In this document: positions 17,801-27,100 of the stretch, one piece after another
How the letters are laid out: each line of letters opens with the position of its first letter
How positions within the stretch are numbered: the stretch's first letter is position 1
Source: an uncultured Prevotella sp.
GTDB taxonomy: Bacteria; Bacteroidota; Bacteroidia; Bacteroidales; Bacteroidaceae
Length of the DNA: 64,000 nt
Reading direction: 5' to 3'
NCBI GenBank assembly: GCA_945830055.1
Contig: CALZXH010000001.1
Coordinates: 40,374-104,373 of the forward strand
Position numbers and translations under genes: made by a program
Notes under the pieces: model-generated
What the model saw: the letters and a program-made list of their open reading frames with translations, nothing else
Database searches by the model: none
Told to the model about the DNA's origin: nothing

Positions 17801-20290
17801 TGACTGGTAGAACCACTCGTCGCAATCAACGGGAGGAACCTCATCATCGCGAGAGAACACCACAAACTCATGGCGCAGGGTATCTCCCTCTGCCATTGCC
17901 ACCAAGGTATGCCTACCCGAAGCGAGAGTCTTGTTCCACCTGTACCACTGCATACTGCGAATGGTTTTCACAGCGGTGGAATCATCCATATAAAAAGATA
18001 CAGGTACGTCTATTTCTCTGCCTGATGCGTTTTTTACGTAGAACCTGAGACTGTCAGCCTCTTCTGCCAGCATCTTCCCGGACAGGTTGCAGCTCATCTG
18101 TACCGGTTTTCGGTTCAGCAACACACTGAGTTCTCCTTCATGGGTCTCGCCAGCAAGGTCGGTCACCGCCGCTCTTGCCACAAAGCGATAGTTCTGCCTG
18201 CGGGATTCCAAGTCCTGTTCGTCCTCAGGCACCACAAGGGGCACTATCACCTCAAAACTGCCGTCGTTTCCCGTTACCACCGTGTCCTGTCTCAGCAGTT
18301 CTCCGTTGCCAGCATATCCACCAGGAAAATAGCCCGAGGAATAGCGATATGGGAAAGCATGCTCACGCCTCACGCCGATGCACACCTTGGCACCCTGCAC
18401 GGGCAGTCCCGTATAGGTGGTGGCTTTGCCGCGCACCACCAAAGTGTCACCCTCATGATAAGCCGTGTTGATTTCGGGGAAGGTCACCTGAAAGGCTGGT
18501 CGCTTGTATGCCGCCACCTCAATGGTCTGCAATACCTTGTCGGTCATCAGCCTGTAGGTGCCTGTGGCAGCATCGTCTGCCAGCACAAAATCAGCAGAGG
18601 CCTTGCCATACTCATCAGTAATTACGGTGCAGGAGCCAGCCTGCTTCCCACGGGCGTCACGGAGTCGGATGGTCACCGTCTCTCCTGCGGCTGTTTTGTA
18701 CTGTCTGCCTTTCGTATCCACCGCCATCACGGCAACCCTCACCGTCTGTCCGGGACGATATACTGCCCTGTCTGTATAAAGGTAAGTACGCCTGCCCGTT
18801 TCGTTGCTTCGGTCGTTGTACTGGAAGCGGCTTGCATAGAGTGCAGACTTGGGCATGGCCTTGTCTTCTTCCGTATAGGCATAGACAGAGTCAGGAGTGG
18901 CAGCACCCATGATATACGATGCCTCTCCCTGTGCGTCACAGGCAAGTTGTACCATGGCGGCGTTGTTGCCACGGAGATAGAGGTTCAGCTTGGCATATGC
19001 CAGGGGTTCGCCCGTAGTGGCGTTCATCACATAGTAGTTCATGCGGTTATAGGGCAGCGACTGCTGCAACACATACACGTTGGAAACATACAACAGGGTA
19101 CGCCACACCTCGGTCTGCGGCACAGAAGACACTTCCATCATATACACGCCCACAGGCAGGTCGGGCAACAGGATGCTGTCCTTGGCCATCTTCCACGGGG
19201 CACCCGGTACGAATGATTTGTGTAAAGTATGTTGCGGCAACGGAGTGAGCAGCGGCTTGAGCTGTTCCATGTCCTTGGCTGTTTCCACGGCAAGAGGGGT
19301 AGTACCGTCTGCCTCAACCTGATAGAAACGGAAAGACAGTTGTGACAAGTTGCGCAGGCGTTCCAAAGAGACCTTTTGCCTTGTATGAGGACGGAGCACG
19401 TCACCCGACAGGCACAAACTGAACAGAGGGGCGGTAAGGTCTTTTTCCGCATTGCGAAGTTCCCCCATCCGTTGCCATCCGCCCCAACGGTCCAGGGCAT
19501 AATGGATGTAGTTGATCTTGTCTTCCAAGGTTACGTCGGTACACTGCTCCATATAGCGGTAGCGCTCCACTGCCACCTCTCCTGCCACATCCAGATGACC
19601 GCACACGGCAATGAGCGAGTCGAGCATCACACGGTAATACGATTTTTTCAGTAAGCGCCCAGCCTTGGCTTTCCCCTTTTGCTTCACATAGTCCAAGGCG
19701 GCGAGACAAGCGGCACGATCGTTGCCCACACGATTGTAGTAGTACATCAGCGTCTCGTAGTCCTCCACACTGCGCCCTACCACCGAGAGCATGTCATTAT
19801 TGAAGATGTAGGCATGTTCACCGCTCTCCACCAACGGCGCATAGTCTTTATCCTTGGCAGCAAACAGCAGACGAAGGGGCTTCATGGCACATTTCCTGTA
19901 ATAGGCAGACTTGGCACGGGCATTCACAATCTTACCTGTATCCGCATTCAGGAAGAGCCTGTATAGGGTGGCGGCATAGAGACTCTGAGTCACGCTATCA
20001 GCTATCATCGGGAACTCTTGCTCCAGCCTTTCCACCACGGGGACGAGCGAATCGGGCGAAAGGCATACTTCTATATTGGCACTCATCAGCCGGGCCTTAA
20101 CAAGATGGTTATAGCATTTCTCACGTACAGCTTTCGTGGTTATTTTTTCGAGCCACTGAAGTTGCGAGCGTGACTGGTCATTTTCATCAGCTGTCTGCAC
20201 CTGTTTCCACAGAGCAGCATAGTTCTGCGCTGTCACCATCAGCGACAGACACCACATCACAGCAGTCAATATCCATGCCTTTGTTCTCAT
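14837..20290 (-). CDS. Bacterial alpha-2-macroglobulin (MG2 family), thioester-less
   Basis: A very large exported protein of 1817 residues. ATG 20290 gives MRTKAWILTAVMWCLSLMVTAQ, a clean signal peptide. Domains follow the bacterial A2M order: N-terminal helical and MG-like region, the MG2 hallmark YLYTDRAVYRPGQTVRVAV (about residue 505 on), further MG domains, the A2M motif FTLPESVTTWKFMGLAHT, the helical thioester domain and a C-terminal receptor-like domain (ACLEPVIQLSGYRAG). Such proteins are thought to trap host or rival proteases in the periplasm. Where homologues read Y-E-C-A-E-Q, this one reads A-Y-E-D-A-I-E (16319-16333), so the covalent thioester cannot form. It is first in the operon with DUF1573, meaB and ispH. 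Confidence 0.88.
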   Translation of the reverse strand: MRTKAWILTAVMWCLSLMVTAQNYAALWKQVQTADENDQSRSQLQWLEKITTKAVREKCYNHLVKARLMSANIEVCLSPDSLVPVVERLEQEFPMIADSVTQSLYAATLYRLFLNADTGKIVNARAKSAYYRKCAMKPLRLLFAAKDKDYAPLVESGEHAYIFNNDMLSVVGRSVEDYETLMYYYNRVGNDRAACLAALDYVKQKGKAKAGRLLKKSYYRVMLDSLIAVCGHLDVAGEVAVERYRYMEQCTDVTLEDKINYIHYALDRWGGWQRMGELRNAEKDLTAPLFSLCLSGDVLRPHTRQKVSLERLRNLSQLSFRFYQVEADGTTPLAVETAKDMEQLKPLLTPLPQHTLHKSFVPGAPWKMAKDSILLPDLPVGVYMMEVSSVPQTEVWRTLLYVSNVYVLQQSLPYNRMNYYVMNATTGEPLAYAKLNLYLRGNNAAMVQLACDAQGEASYIMGAATPDSVYAYTEEDKAMPKSALYASRFQYNDRSNETGRRTYLYTDRAVYRPGQTVRVAVMAVDTKGRQYKTAAGETVTIRLRDARGKQAGSCTVITDEYGKASADFVLADDAATGTYRLMTDKVLQTIEVAAYKRPAFQVTFPEINTAYHEGDTLVVRGKATTYTGLPVQGAKVCIGVRREHAFPYRYSSGYFPGGYAGNGELLRQDTVVTGNDGSFEVIVPLVVPEDEQDLESRRQNYRFVARAAVTDLAGETHEGELSVLLNRKPVQMSCNLSGKMLAEEADSLRFYVKNASGREIDVPVSFYMDDSTAVKTIRSMQWYRWNKTLASGRHTLVAMAEGDTLRHEFVVFSRDDEVPPVDCDEWFYQSAESFRSANDTVTIQAGGSAADLFIHYAVIACDKVLEKGMVKKSNALINRKFTYKESYGDALLVTFAWVKDGKAHTHKFYVKRPATDTGLQMKWSTFRDKLTPGQKETWQLQVLMLDGSPAKAQLMATLYDRSLDMFRSHRWNSRITSSSLSLPYLVLNGVSTHSVWGTGIQSWKPMKFRNLDLSRISPSVYELLWCLQGDGSFLRLQDLSFQTTGKTASPLMKVMARTSATALGNVAQEESISGEAVALLAEDDIDNNAESASSGYPIRKNLQETAFFYPSLHTDGEGNVTLQFTLPESVTTWKFMGLAHTQDAYCGQIVAEVEAVKPVMVQPQMPRFVREGDQLALSALVFNQGEHEVSGHAVMELIHPETDKVVSRQRISYTVPGGSSRAVTFVQPIRMEAAVYICRVTVNGKGYSDGEQHYLPVLPCTEPVVVTRPFSQNGPSTHTIDIRKMFPADATHRSLAVEYTHHPAWMVIQALPAKETTAYEDAIETATALYSLAMASHIANGSEQVRKAIMQWQQEPQQNEQIRRLAWLIDANRTRQTMETLTGHLRSLQQGNGSIAWCKGMNGNEYVTAEVALLLGRLRHMAGKESMDNSLDQLWKRSVAYLDAEMHRMVLRMKDDEKHARVQQLPGATALKWMYIHAIAPGLATASVKEDIRYLLPLLKKEIKSQTLYDKAMSALILHAAGETERAGEYVKSLKEYTVYQEEMGRYYDTPRAPYSWCDYRIPTQTAAIEAIATLTPGDTLTLQQMQRWLLQEKRTQQWSTPVNTVNAIHAFLQGNAQVLQPGKPAELKLDGKPLELSAPTAFLGYVKTETAAPSGKQLQVKKYSQGVSWGAVYASYTLPASQIERTEGDITVKREVVSGRNLKAGDRVVVRITLQSKRDLDFVSIEDRRAACLEPVIQLSGYRAGCYVSVNDRVTTYRIDHLRKGTRVIETEYYIDRSGKYDTGTCTATCTYAPAYRGTEGILTLNVAGAETHDDK

Positions 20291-20331
20291 ATTACTACAC
20301 CTATTACCCGACGTGAACAAGCCGGTTTATG

Positions 20332-20339
20332 CAAAGGTA
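20332..20339 (-). promoter_or_regulatory. -7 element of the alpha-2-macroglobulin operon
   Basis: TACCTTTG on the minus strand (20339-20332) followed by GC, about 42 bases before ATG 20290. A second match, TAACTTTG, lies far upstream near 20577-20584 but would have to read through two hairpins. Confidence 0.5.
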
Positions 20340-20379
20340 ATATTTTTTCATTTATCCATGGCACAATAGAACAACTTTT

Positions 20380-20457
20380 AACCCAAATCGGTCATTAGAC
20401 TGTTCTGCGCAAAAACACAAGATGTTATCATCATAACGCTAATGACCGATTTGGGTT
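20380..20457. repeat. Long inverted repeat with internal hairpin
   Basis: Arms AACCCAAATCGGTCATTAG (20380-20398) and its exact complement (20439-20457) enclose 40 bases. Within these is a second small hairpin, GTTAT-CATC-ATAAC (20424-20437). There is no T-run after either end, so it is not an ordinary terminator. It lies in the 404-base gap 20291-20694, upstream of the A2M promoter. Confidence 0.85.
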
Positions 20458-20484
20458 TAAGACATTATCACTTCCAACAGCAAA

Positions 20485-20531
20485 CAATAATAAAATCAAA
20501 AAGCAAACGATTCTCACGAATGGTTTGCTTT
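20485..20531 (-). terminator. Probable terminator of the esterase gene
   Basis: Stem AAAGCAAAC (20500-20508) with GTTTGCTTT (20523-20531), extended inward by ATTC/GAAT across one G-G mismatch. On the minus strand it runs into a T-rich tail (TTTGATTTTATT). It lies about 165 bases after the esterase stop. Confidence 0.55.
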
Positions 20532-20600
20532 CTTAGGAAAATGATAAATATAGATTAAAATTACTAGTTGTCAATGCAAAGTTAACACTCTTGTGCTTAC

Positions 20601-20619
20601 TGTCCAAATATTTTGGACA
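20601..20619. other. Short perfect dyad in the same intergenic region
   Basis: TGTCCAAA-TAT-TTTGGACA, 8-base arms. It could be a binding site or an RNA hairpin 76 bases after the esterase stop. No tail of T. Confidence 0.4.
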
Positions 20620-20694
20620 ATAAACGCAAAAGAAACCCTATATTTAACATTTTATACCATTTAAGGCGACATTTAAGCAATATTTCGTGCTTTA

Positions 20695-22119
20695 TTATTT
20701 GCGTGAAGTGATGCAATCAGCTACTGTCTTTGCCATCTTGGATGCTCCTTTAGGAGTGGGATGCACACCGTCGGCCATCATCTCCTCCTTGTTCATCTGT
20801 ACCACTGGATTCAGGTCAATGAGCTGAAGCTTGTTTTTCTTCGCCAGTTTTCTGATGATGGGGATGATTTCGTTGGTCATTACAGAGTCACGTATCTGCC
20901 AGTTCTTGGACACCTCGGTCTTATACGACCTGATGGGTGTGCATAGCATTACAGTGGGTTGTGAGGGCAACGCCTTCAACTCGTCAATCATCTGCTGCAT
21001 GTCGGTGGAAAACTCGCTTCCATAGTTGTCCCAGTTGATGTTTTTAGTATCATTGGTGCCCAACATAATGACGGCGATATCAGGATTGTACGCCTTGGCT
21101 TCTGTCCATGCCCGCTCCTTCATATACGGCTGGTTACCTTTGTTGAGCATCGTTCTTCCGCTGCGTCCGAAGTTACGTACCTTATAGCCGCCCCCCAACA
21201 TCCGTTGCAGTTGTGCCGGATAGGCGTTCACGTCAGCCATGTCCATACCGAACCCATCGGTGATACTGTTGCCTATACATGCCACTTTCAGCGCCTCTTT
21301 CCGGGGCATCTTCAGGTTCTTCAACCAAGCCTTGAGTTCGTCGAGCATCTGCTCATGCCAGACAAAGGTGGTACGGTAGCCGAAGCCATGCCCGCCCGAG
21401 GGGTAGATATGCATCGCCACAGGCACTCCTGCCTTACACATGGCAGTATAATAAGGGATGGCATTGGTAAGGGGCGGCACAGCTTTGTCGTCGGCAGCCA
21501 ACAGCAACAGGGCTGGTGGGGTCTGATGAGTGCGCACCTGCTTGTCGTTGCTGAACTCCTTTATCAGACGGGCGTCTCCCCTTCCCTCACCAAGGAAATT
21601 GACCACCGAACCCTTGTGGGTGAGTTTCTCTTCCATGGATATCACGGGATAGAACAGTATCTGGAAATCAGGTCTTGCCGGAAAGGGAGCATGGGTGGCG
21701 GTGGTAGAAGCAAGATGCCCTCCAGCTGAGAAGCCCATGATACCCACATCATTGGGATTGACATTCCATACCTTGGCAGAGTCGCGCATCATCTTGATGG
21801 CATTCTGTGCGTCAGACATAGGTAGGGAGCGGTCTCCCTTGGGCATTCTGTAAGTCAGCACTCCATAGGTAATACCCAGTTCATTGAAAAAGGGCGCCCA
21901 ATAGGTTCCCTCGTTCTGCATCGACAGGTGTGAGTAGCCGCCACCGGGGCAACCCACAATGGCCCTCCCCGTGGCGTTTTCGGGTATAAACACCTGCATG
22001 GTAGCCTTGCCGTCGTCAGACACATTGACTGTCATCACTTTTTTCGTCTGGGCAGCTACGCTCATGACAAGGGCAAGCGAAGCCCCCAATACATATCCTC
22101 TCATCCTCTTATAGTTCAT
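20695..22119 (-). CDS. Two-domain esterase: alpha/beta hydrolase plus SGNH hydrolase
   Basis: A 474-residue exported protein (signal peptide ending MSVAAQ) joining two unrelated esterase folds. Residues 27-270 are an alpha/beta hydrolase of the acetylesterase type: oxyanion motif GCPGGGYSHLS, nucleophile GFSAGG (Ser131), Asp in AADDKAVPP (about 210) and His244 in GGHGFGY. Residues 277-474 are an SGNH/GDSL hydrolase: GNSITDG (Ser285), GTND (354-357) and DGVHP (Asp450, His453). Both catalytic sets look intact. Such fusions deacetylate plant polysaccharides such as xylan and pectin. It lies just beyond the terminator of the SusCD operon, transcribed the same way. Confidence 0.85.
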   Translation of the reverse strand: MNYKRMRGYVLGASLALVMSVAAQTKKVMTVNVSDDGKATMQVFIPENATGRAIVGCPGGGYSHLSMQNEGTYWAPFFNELGITYGVLTYRMPKGDRSLPMSDAQNAIKMMRDSAKVWNVNPNDVGIMGFSAGGHLASTTATHAPFPARPDFQILFYPVISMEEKLTHKGSVVNFLGEGRGDARLIKEFSNDKQVRTHQTPPALLLLAADDKAVPPLTNAIPYYTAMCKAGVPVAMHIYPSGGHGFGYRTTFVWHEQMLDELKAWLKNLKMPRKEALKVACIGNSITDGFGMDMADVNAYPAQLQRMLGGGYKVRNFGRSGRTMLNKGNQPYMKERAWTEAKAYNPDIAVIMLGTNDTKNINWDNYGSEFSTDMQQMIDELKALPSQPTVMLCTPIRSYKTEVSKNWQIRDSVMTNEIIPIIRKLAKKNKLQLIDLNPVVQMNKEEMMADGVHPTPKGASKMAKTVADCITSRK

Positions 22120-22207
22120 AGTTTACAATGCTTTATCCTTAGTTGTTTTGACTTGGTTTTTCTCCCTACTGCTATTCGGGATGGGGTAACCACGAGGTTA
22201 GGAAACT

Positions 22208-22250
22208 AAAATACCCCTTCCTCCATCATGTTGAAGAGGAAGGGGTATTT
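22208..22250 (-). terminator. Strong terminator of the FAS1-SusCD operon
   Basis: A perfect 15-base stem, AAATACCCCTTCCTC (22209-22223) and GAGGAAGGGGTATTT (22236-22250), with a 12-base loop. On the minus strand it is followed by TTTTAG. It begins 23 bases after the last susD stop. Confidence 0.85.
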
Positions 22251-22272
22251 GTTCCATTGTCTCTTTCCCCTA

Positions 22273-24102
22273 TTATTTGAAGGGCAAGAACCAGTTTTCT
22301 TTCACAGAGAGATCCACCACAGGATTCTTGTAAGCCAGTTTCTTCTTCAGCCAAAGGCTACCAAAGTTGGCTGTGTAGGGATTGTCTGCATTCTTATGGT
22401 TTGCCACACGCATCAGGTCATAGTAGCGTGTTCCCTCGAAGGCAGCCTCCAATGCCATTTCATCCACGATAAGGTCTTCGATGGCATTGATGGTGTCTTG
22501 CTTGGTGGGAGCAAGGCGGTTGATGTTCAACTGATGCTCTTTCACCAAATAATCCAGCTTCATGGCCACCACAGTATCCATCTGGTACAAGGTAGTGGAA
22601 CTGTCCTTCACGAAGTTACCATTCTGGTCGAAGTTTACAACGAAACTGCCTCCACGGGCATGCACACCAGTGGCGGTGTACTTGCTGAAGCGCTTCAGAT
22701 TCTTTCCGTTCAGCATACCATATACATTTTCCAAGGCATTGACACCCTCGGGAGTCATGTACGAAGCAGCGAGCATCTCTTCAAAGATACCATCCTTCAG
22801 AATGGCAAAAGCCACATCGGGATAGCCCGCACGGTTGAATGCCTCGGCCAATCTCAACCACACCATAGGCGGACGATAGAGATAGAGCATGGGGTTTTTC
22901 AACTTGCTTATCCATATCTGCTCCCTGCCGGTGTCTTCGTCTTTCTCCCTGCTGCAGAGCGAACGTGTACGGGCATCACCCATGTTGCGCACCTGGGGCT
23001 CATACTTACTACCATTTGCCACCAAGAAATAGAAGCACGTGGTATCAATCAGTTCCTTGTACGATGCAGACATCACAATCTGCACATCGTCTAACTTGCT
23101 GTTCTGTCCGTAGTAGTCGTAACCGTAGAACTTGGGCAACTGTGAGGTGCTGCCCGACTCGCTGTTGGCAGGGAAATTCACTGCCGTGATACAGCCTTTA
23201 TCCTGCACGCCTTCGAACAGTTTTGTATAAGAATCGCCAAACGTTCCAGAAATCATCGCACCATTAGGCAGTTGCGATGGGTCAAAATCAAGCACCCTGC
23301 TCCTGTCTGAAGCCATTGCGCTGCTGTATTCTCCAACCTGAATCTCATCTGCCGATGCCACTTCCGTGAGATAGGTCACGTAGTGTCTGATGGCTTTGTC
23401 ATACTGGTTGGTTTCCAGATAGAGGTCGGCCATCACCAAATCCACGGGCATGAAGAGCTTGGTGGGGGTCATTCCCGAAATCTTGTTCTTGTCGTCAGAA
23501 GTTCCCCAGACAGGCACATGATAGCCCGTGTATTGCTCCAAATCGGGCAGCAAGGCGGCAGCTATCTGGTCCATGTTCTTGTTTTCAAACTGGCCCTCTT
23601 CTATCTGGCTTATCTTGGTCAGCGGTTCCAACACGAAGGGCACGCTGCCGTAGTTGCGTGCCAACTGCATGTAGGTCCACGCACGGATGGCCTTGATGGC
23701 CACATACTCGGGCATCACCACCTTATCGGCACCCGTGAACAGGGTGGTGTCACGGTGGGCGATGTAATAGTTGCAGTTGTTGATGATGCGATAGTAGAGA
23801 TAGGCACTGTCATACCTGCAGTCTGTAGAGGCAGAGAAGTTGGCCAATGCCCGCAGGTTCTTGTCGGTGATTCCGGGCACCACATCAACCAGGTCACCTC
23901 TCATCTCGCCCTGCAGATAGTACTGGTCGGTCACATCCTGCAAAGCCTTGAGAATGCCCATGGCATAATACATGGAGTCGGTCTTCTCGCCCATACCCGG
24001 GTCAATGACCAGACGGTCACTGTCGGTATCAAGCATGTCAGAGCAACTGTAAAGTGTGCCCATCCCCAAAACGGCTACTAATGCTATGATTATTTTTTTC
24101 AT
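22273..24102 (-). CDS. SusD/RagB-like surface glycan-binding lipoprotein (pair B)
   Basis: A 609-residue outer-membrane lipoprotein. Lipobox LYSCSD (Cys20) follows a short signal peptide. The SusD helical scaffold is recognisable: YLYYRIINNCNYYIAH, VAIKAIRAWTYMQLARNYGSVPFV, and the C-terminal LIVDEMALEAAFEGTRYYDLMR segment typical of RagB/SusD. It would act as the lid on the preceding SusC-like barrel and capture its ligand. It lies 19 bases behind susC B and is the last gene of the seven-gene operon. Confidence 0.93.
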   Translation of the reverse strand: MKKIIIALVAVLGMGTLYSCSDMLDTDSDRLVIDPGMGEKTDSMYYAMGILKALQDVTDQYYLQGEMRGDLVDVVPGITDKNLRALANFSASTDCRYDSAYLYYRIINNCNYYIAHRDTTLFTGADKVVMPEYVAIKAIRAWTYMQLARNYGSVPFVLEPLTKISQIEEGQFENKNMDQIAAALLPDLEQYTGYHVPVWGTSDDKNKISGMTPTKLFMPVDLVMADLYLETNQYDKAIRHYVTYLTEVASADEIQVGEYSSAMASDRSRVLDFDPSQLPNGAMISGTFGDSYTKLFEGVQDKGCITAVNFPANSESGSTSQLPKFYGYDYYGQNSKLDDVQIVMSASYKELIDTTCFYFLVANGSKYEPQVRNMGDARTRSLCSREKDEDTGREQIWISKLKNPMLYLYRPPMVWLRLAEAFNRAGYPDVAFAILKDGIFEEMLAASYMTPEGVNALENVYGMLNGKNLKRFSKYTATGVHARGGSFVVNFDQNGNFVKDSSTTLYQMDTVVAMKLDYLVKEHQLNINRLAPTKQDTINAIEDLIVDEMALEAAFEGTRYYDLMRVANHKNADNPYTANFGSLWLKKKLAYKNPVVDLSVKENWFLPFK

Positions 24103-24121
24103 ATCCTTTGGATTTTTCAGA

Positions 24122-27100
24122 TTAGAGATTGATTTTCAGACCACAGGTAAGGGTGCGACCCTGTGCCAAGGTACCTGTGTCGATGCCTTGATAGTAGGCG
24201 CTGTTGCCCACGCTGAACTCAGGATCCAGACCCGTGTATTTGGTCAGGGTAATCAGATTGCCTGCTTCTGCCCAAACGGTAAGACCCTGCAACCATGTCC
24301 ATGAGCCGGGCACCGGCACACGATACGACAGCGTGAGGCTCTTCAGGCGGATATAACTGCCGTCTTCTATCCATCGGTCGCTGAAGCGGTTGTTGTTCAT
24401 GGGGTCGCCATACACGGCACGAGGCATGTCGGTCTGCTGACCTTCATAGCGCCAGCGGTTCACCTCGGCCACCTGCTGGTTGTATAAGGTGCTGCCTGAG
24501 TTGAGGATGCTGCGCTGATAGTTATAGACATCGTTGCCGAGGCTGTAGTTGATGCCGAAGCTCAAGGTAAGGTTCTTCCAGTTGACAGAACCGAAGATGT
24601 TACCATAGATATCGGGGTTGGGGTCGCCAATCACGGTGCGGTCTGCGTCGTCGATTCTTCCGTTGCCGTCACGATCCACAAAGTGCACGTCACCGGCCTT
24701 GAAGTACTGGGGTTCACCTGTCTCATCGGTCATATACAGGTAGTTGCCGTTGCCTGCGGCCTTGGCCTCTGCATCGGAGGCAAACACGCCGGCAGTCTGA
24801 TAACCGTAGAACAGGCCCATGGCATTGCCCTCAGAAGTGAGCAGGTTGGCGCCATACAGGCTGGTCTCGAATGAGCCGTCGGGCAACTTGGTAATCTTGT
24901 TCTTATAGTGTCCCACGCTGGCACCTATCTCCACGTTCCAGTCTCTCGTCACCACGGGCTTGGCAGTGAAGGCCACCTCATAACCGGTGTTCTTCAGTTC
25001 TCCTCCGTTGCACCAGTACCTGTTGATGCCCGATACGGGAGAAGAGAAACTCTGCAGGGTGAGCAGGTCCTTGGTCTTGTGGATGTAGTAATCCACGCTC
25101 ACGCCCAAACGGTTGTTGAAGAAGCGTCCTTCCAATCCCACGTTCCACTTGGTGGTTGTTTCCCACTTGATCTTATCGTTGCCGATGTTGGTGAGTTGCA
25201 GACCAGTTTTGTCGGAAGTGAAGCGCACAGGACTGTAGAAGGTCTGGGCGGCATAGTTGTTGATATCGTCATTGCCACTCATGTCGAAGCCGGCATTCAG
25301 GCGCAGGTAGTTGATGGCAGAAGTCTTGGGGAACCAGGCCTCATTGGTCATCACCCAACCCAACTGCACGCTGGGATAGAGTGCCCAGGTCACACCAAAC
25401 ATCTTCAATCCGTCGGCATCTTCACCAAAGCGGCTGTTGGCTTCACCAAGCAGCGAGAGGGTGGCAAAGTAACGGTTCTTGTAGTTATAATCCACCGTAC
25501 CATACCACTGGATGTATTTCCAAACCTCATTGAGACCGTCGGTGGTGGCACCAGCCTTATCCAAAGTGGGGTTCTTGTCATCCGTTGGACGTGTGTAGTC
25601 AGTGGTAAGACTGTTCATGTCATACGAGAAGTAGTTGTAGCGATAACCCACCGTGGCATTGATGGAGTGCTCGTTGATCAGCTTGTTGAAGTTGCCAAAG
25701 CCACTCACCACGAAGTTGTTCTCCTGTGCAGTGAGCGAACCCACCTTAGAAGTCACGGTCTTCAGGTCCTGAATATAGAAGGGAGGCACTCCTTCATAAG
25801 GACGATAGTAGCGCTGTGTGTTTCTGTTGAGCAGATAAGACACGTCAAGTCCCACCTTGAAATACTTCTTGAAGGTATAGACAGGTGCCACATGAATCAA
25901 GAAGTTGGTGTTCTGCAGGGTGTTCTTGTTGTTGTCTTCTGCATTATAGCCGTTCTCCAAGATGGCCATGGGGTTTGCCAAAGAGTACTTGGCAGGATTC
26001 TTGGGGTCTATCTGACTGAAGAGGTCGTCGTAGTCGCTCAGCAGACTGGTAAATCCGTTCACCACCTTGTTGTACTGATACACGCTGAGCAAGGGTGACT
26101 TGATCATGGCGAGGTTGGCAGGTGATGTGATGGTACCCTTGCTGAAGTCAGCAGGGAAGCCGCTGTCGAAGAGCTCGCTGTTGGTACGTGCCACAGAAAT
26201 GTCAAACTTGGTATTCAGGTTTCGGAACACCTCAATGTCGGTATTGAAGCGCAGGTTCATGCGGTCAAAGCCGGTGTTCTTCAAAGTTCCCTCGGCATCC
26301 ATGTAGCCCACGGAGAGGTTGTACATACCCACATCGTCACCTCCCTGCACGTTGATGCTGTAGTTCTGGGTCAGTGTTTCGTGATATACCTCATCCTGCC
26401 AGTTGGTGTTGTTGTGGTACATGTTGTAATAATATCCGTTGGGATTGTCATCGAGGAAGCGGAAATCCACTGTTCTGTTCTCCATCTCACTCATGGTACC
26501 AATCATCTCGGTGGCATAGGAGCGGAACTGTGAAGCGTCCATCATGGTGAACTTCTTGGGAACGAAGTTCACACCCACAGACACGTTGGCATCGATGCGT
26601 GTGGCCATGCTCTTGCCGCGCTTGGTGTCAATCAGTATCACACCGTTGGCACCGCGCGATCCATACAGGGCTGTGGCGTTCTTCAGCACTGTCACCTTCT
26701 CGATATCATCGGTAGAGATGTTGGAAAGCATGTTGTTAAAGTGGCCGTCGTGCAGTGACGTGCGGTTGCGCTGCATGTCTATCTCCACACCATCCACAAT
26801 GACGAGGGGCTGTGAAGTGCCGTTGATGGAGTTATAACCACGGATGAACATGGCGGCACCGTCGTTGAGGGCAGCAGAGCGCATGATAGTACGCACGTCG
26901 CCTCCTAATTTGTTGCCAATCTCCTGATCAACGGAGGGAGCGGTCTGTGTCACTGTCATCTCACGCTTGGCGGTGATGTCGGTGCCCTTGCCATACATGG
27001 GCAGGAACTTGTCGCTCAGCATCTCGATGCGAACCATCCGGGTGGAGTCATAGCCTGCCACAGCCACCTGCTGCGACATATAGGCATCCGAGTGAACATA

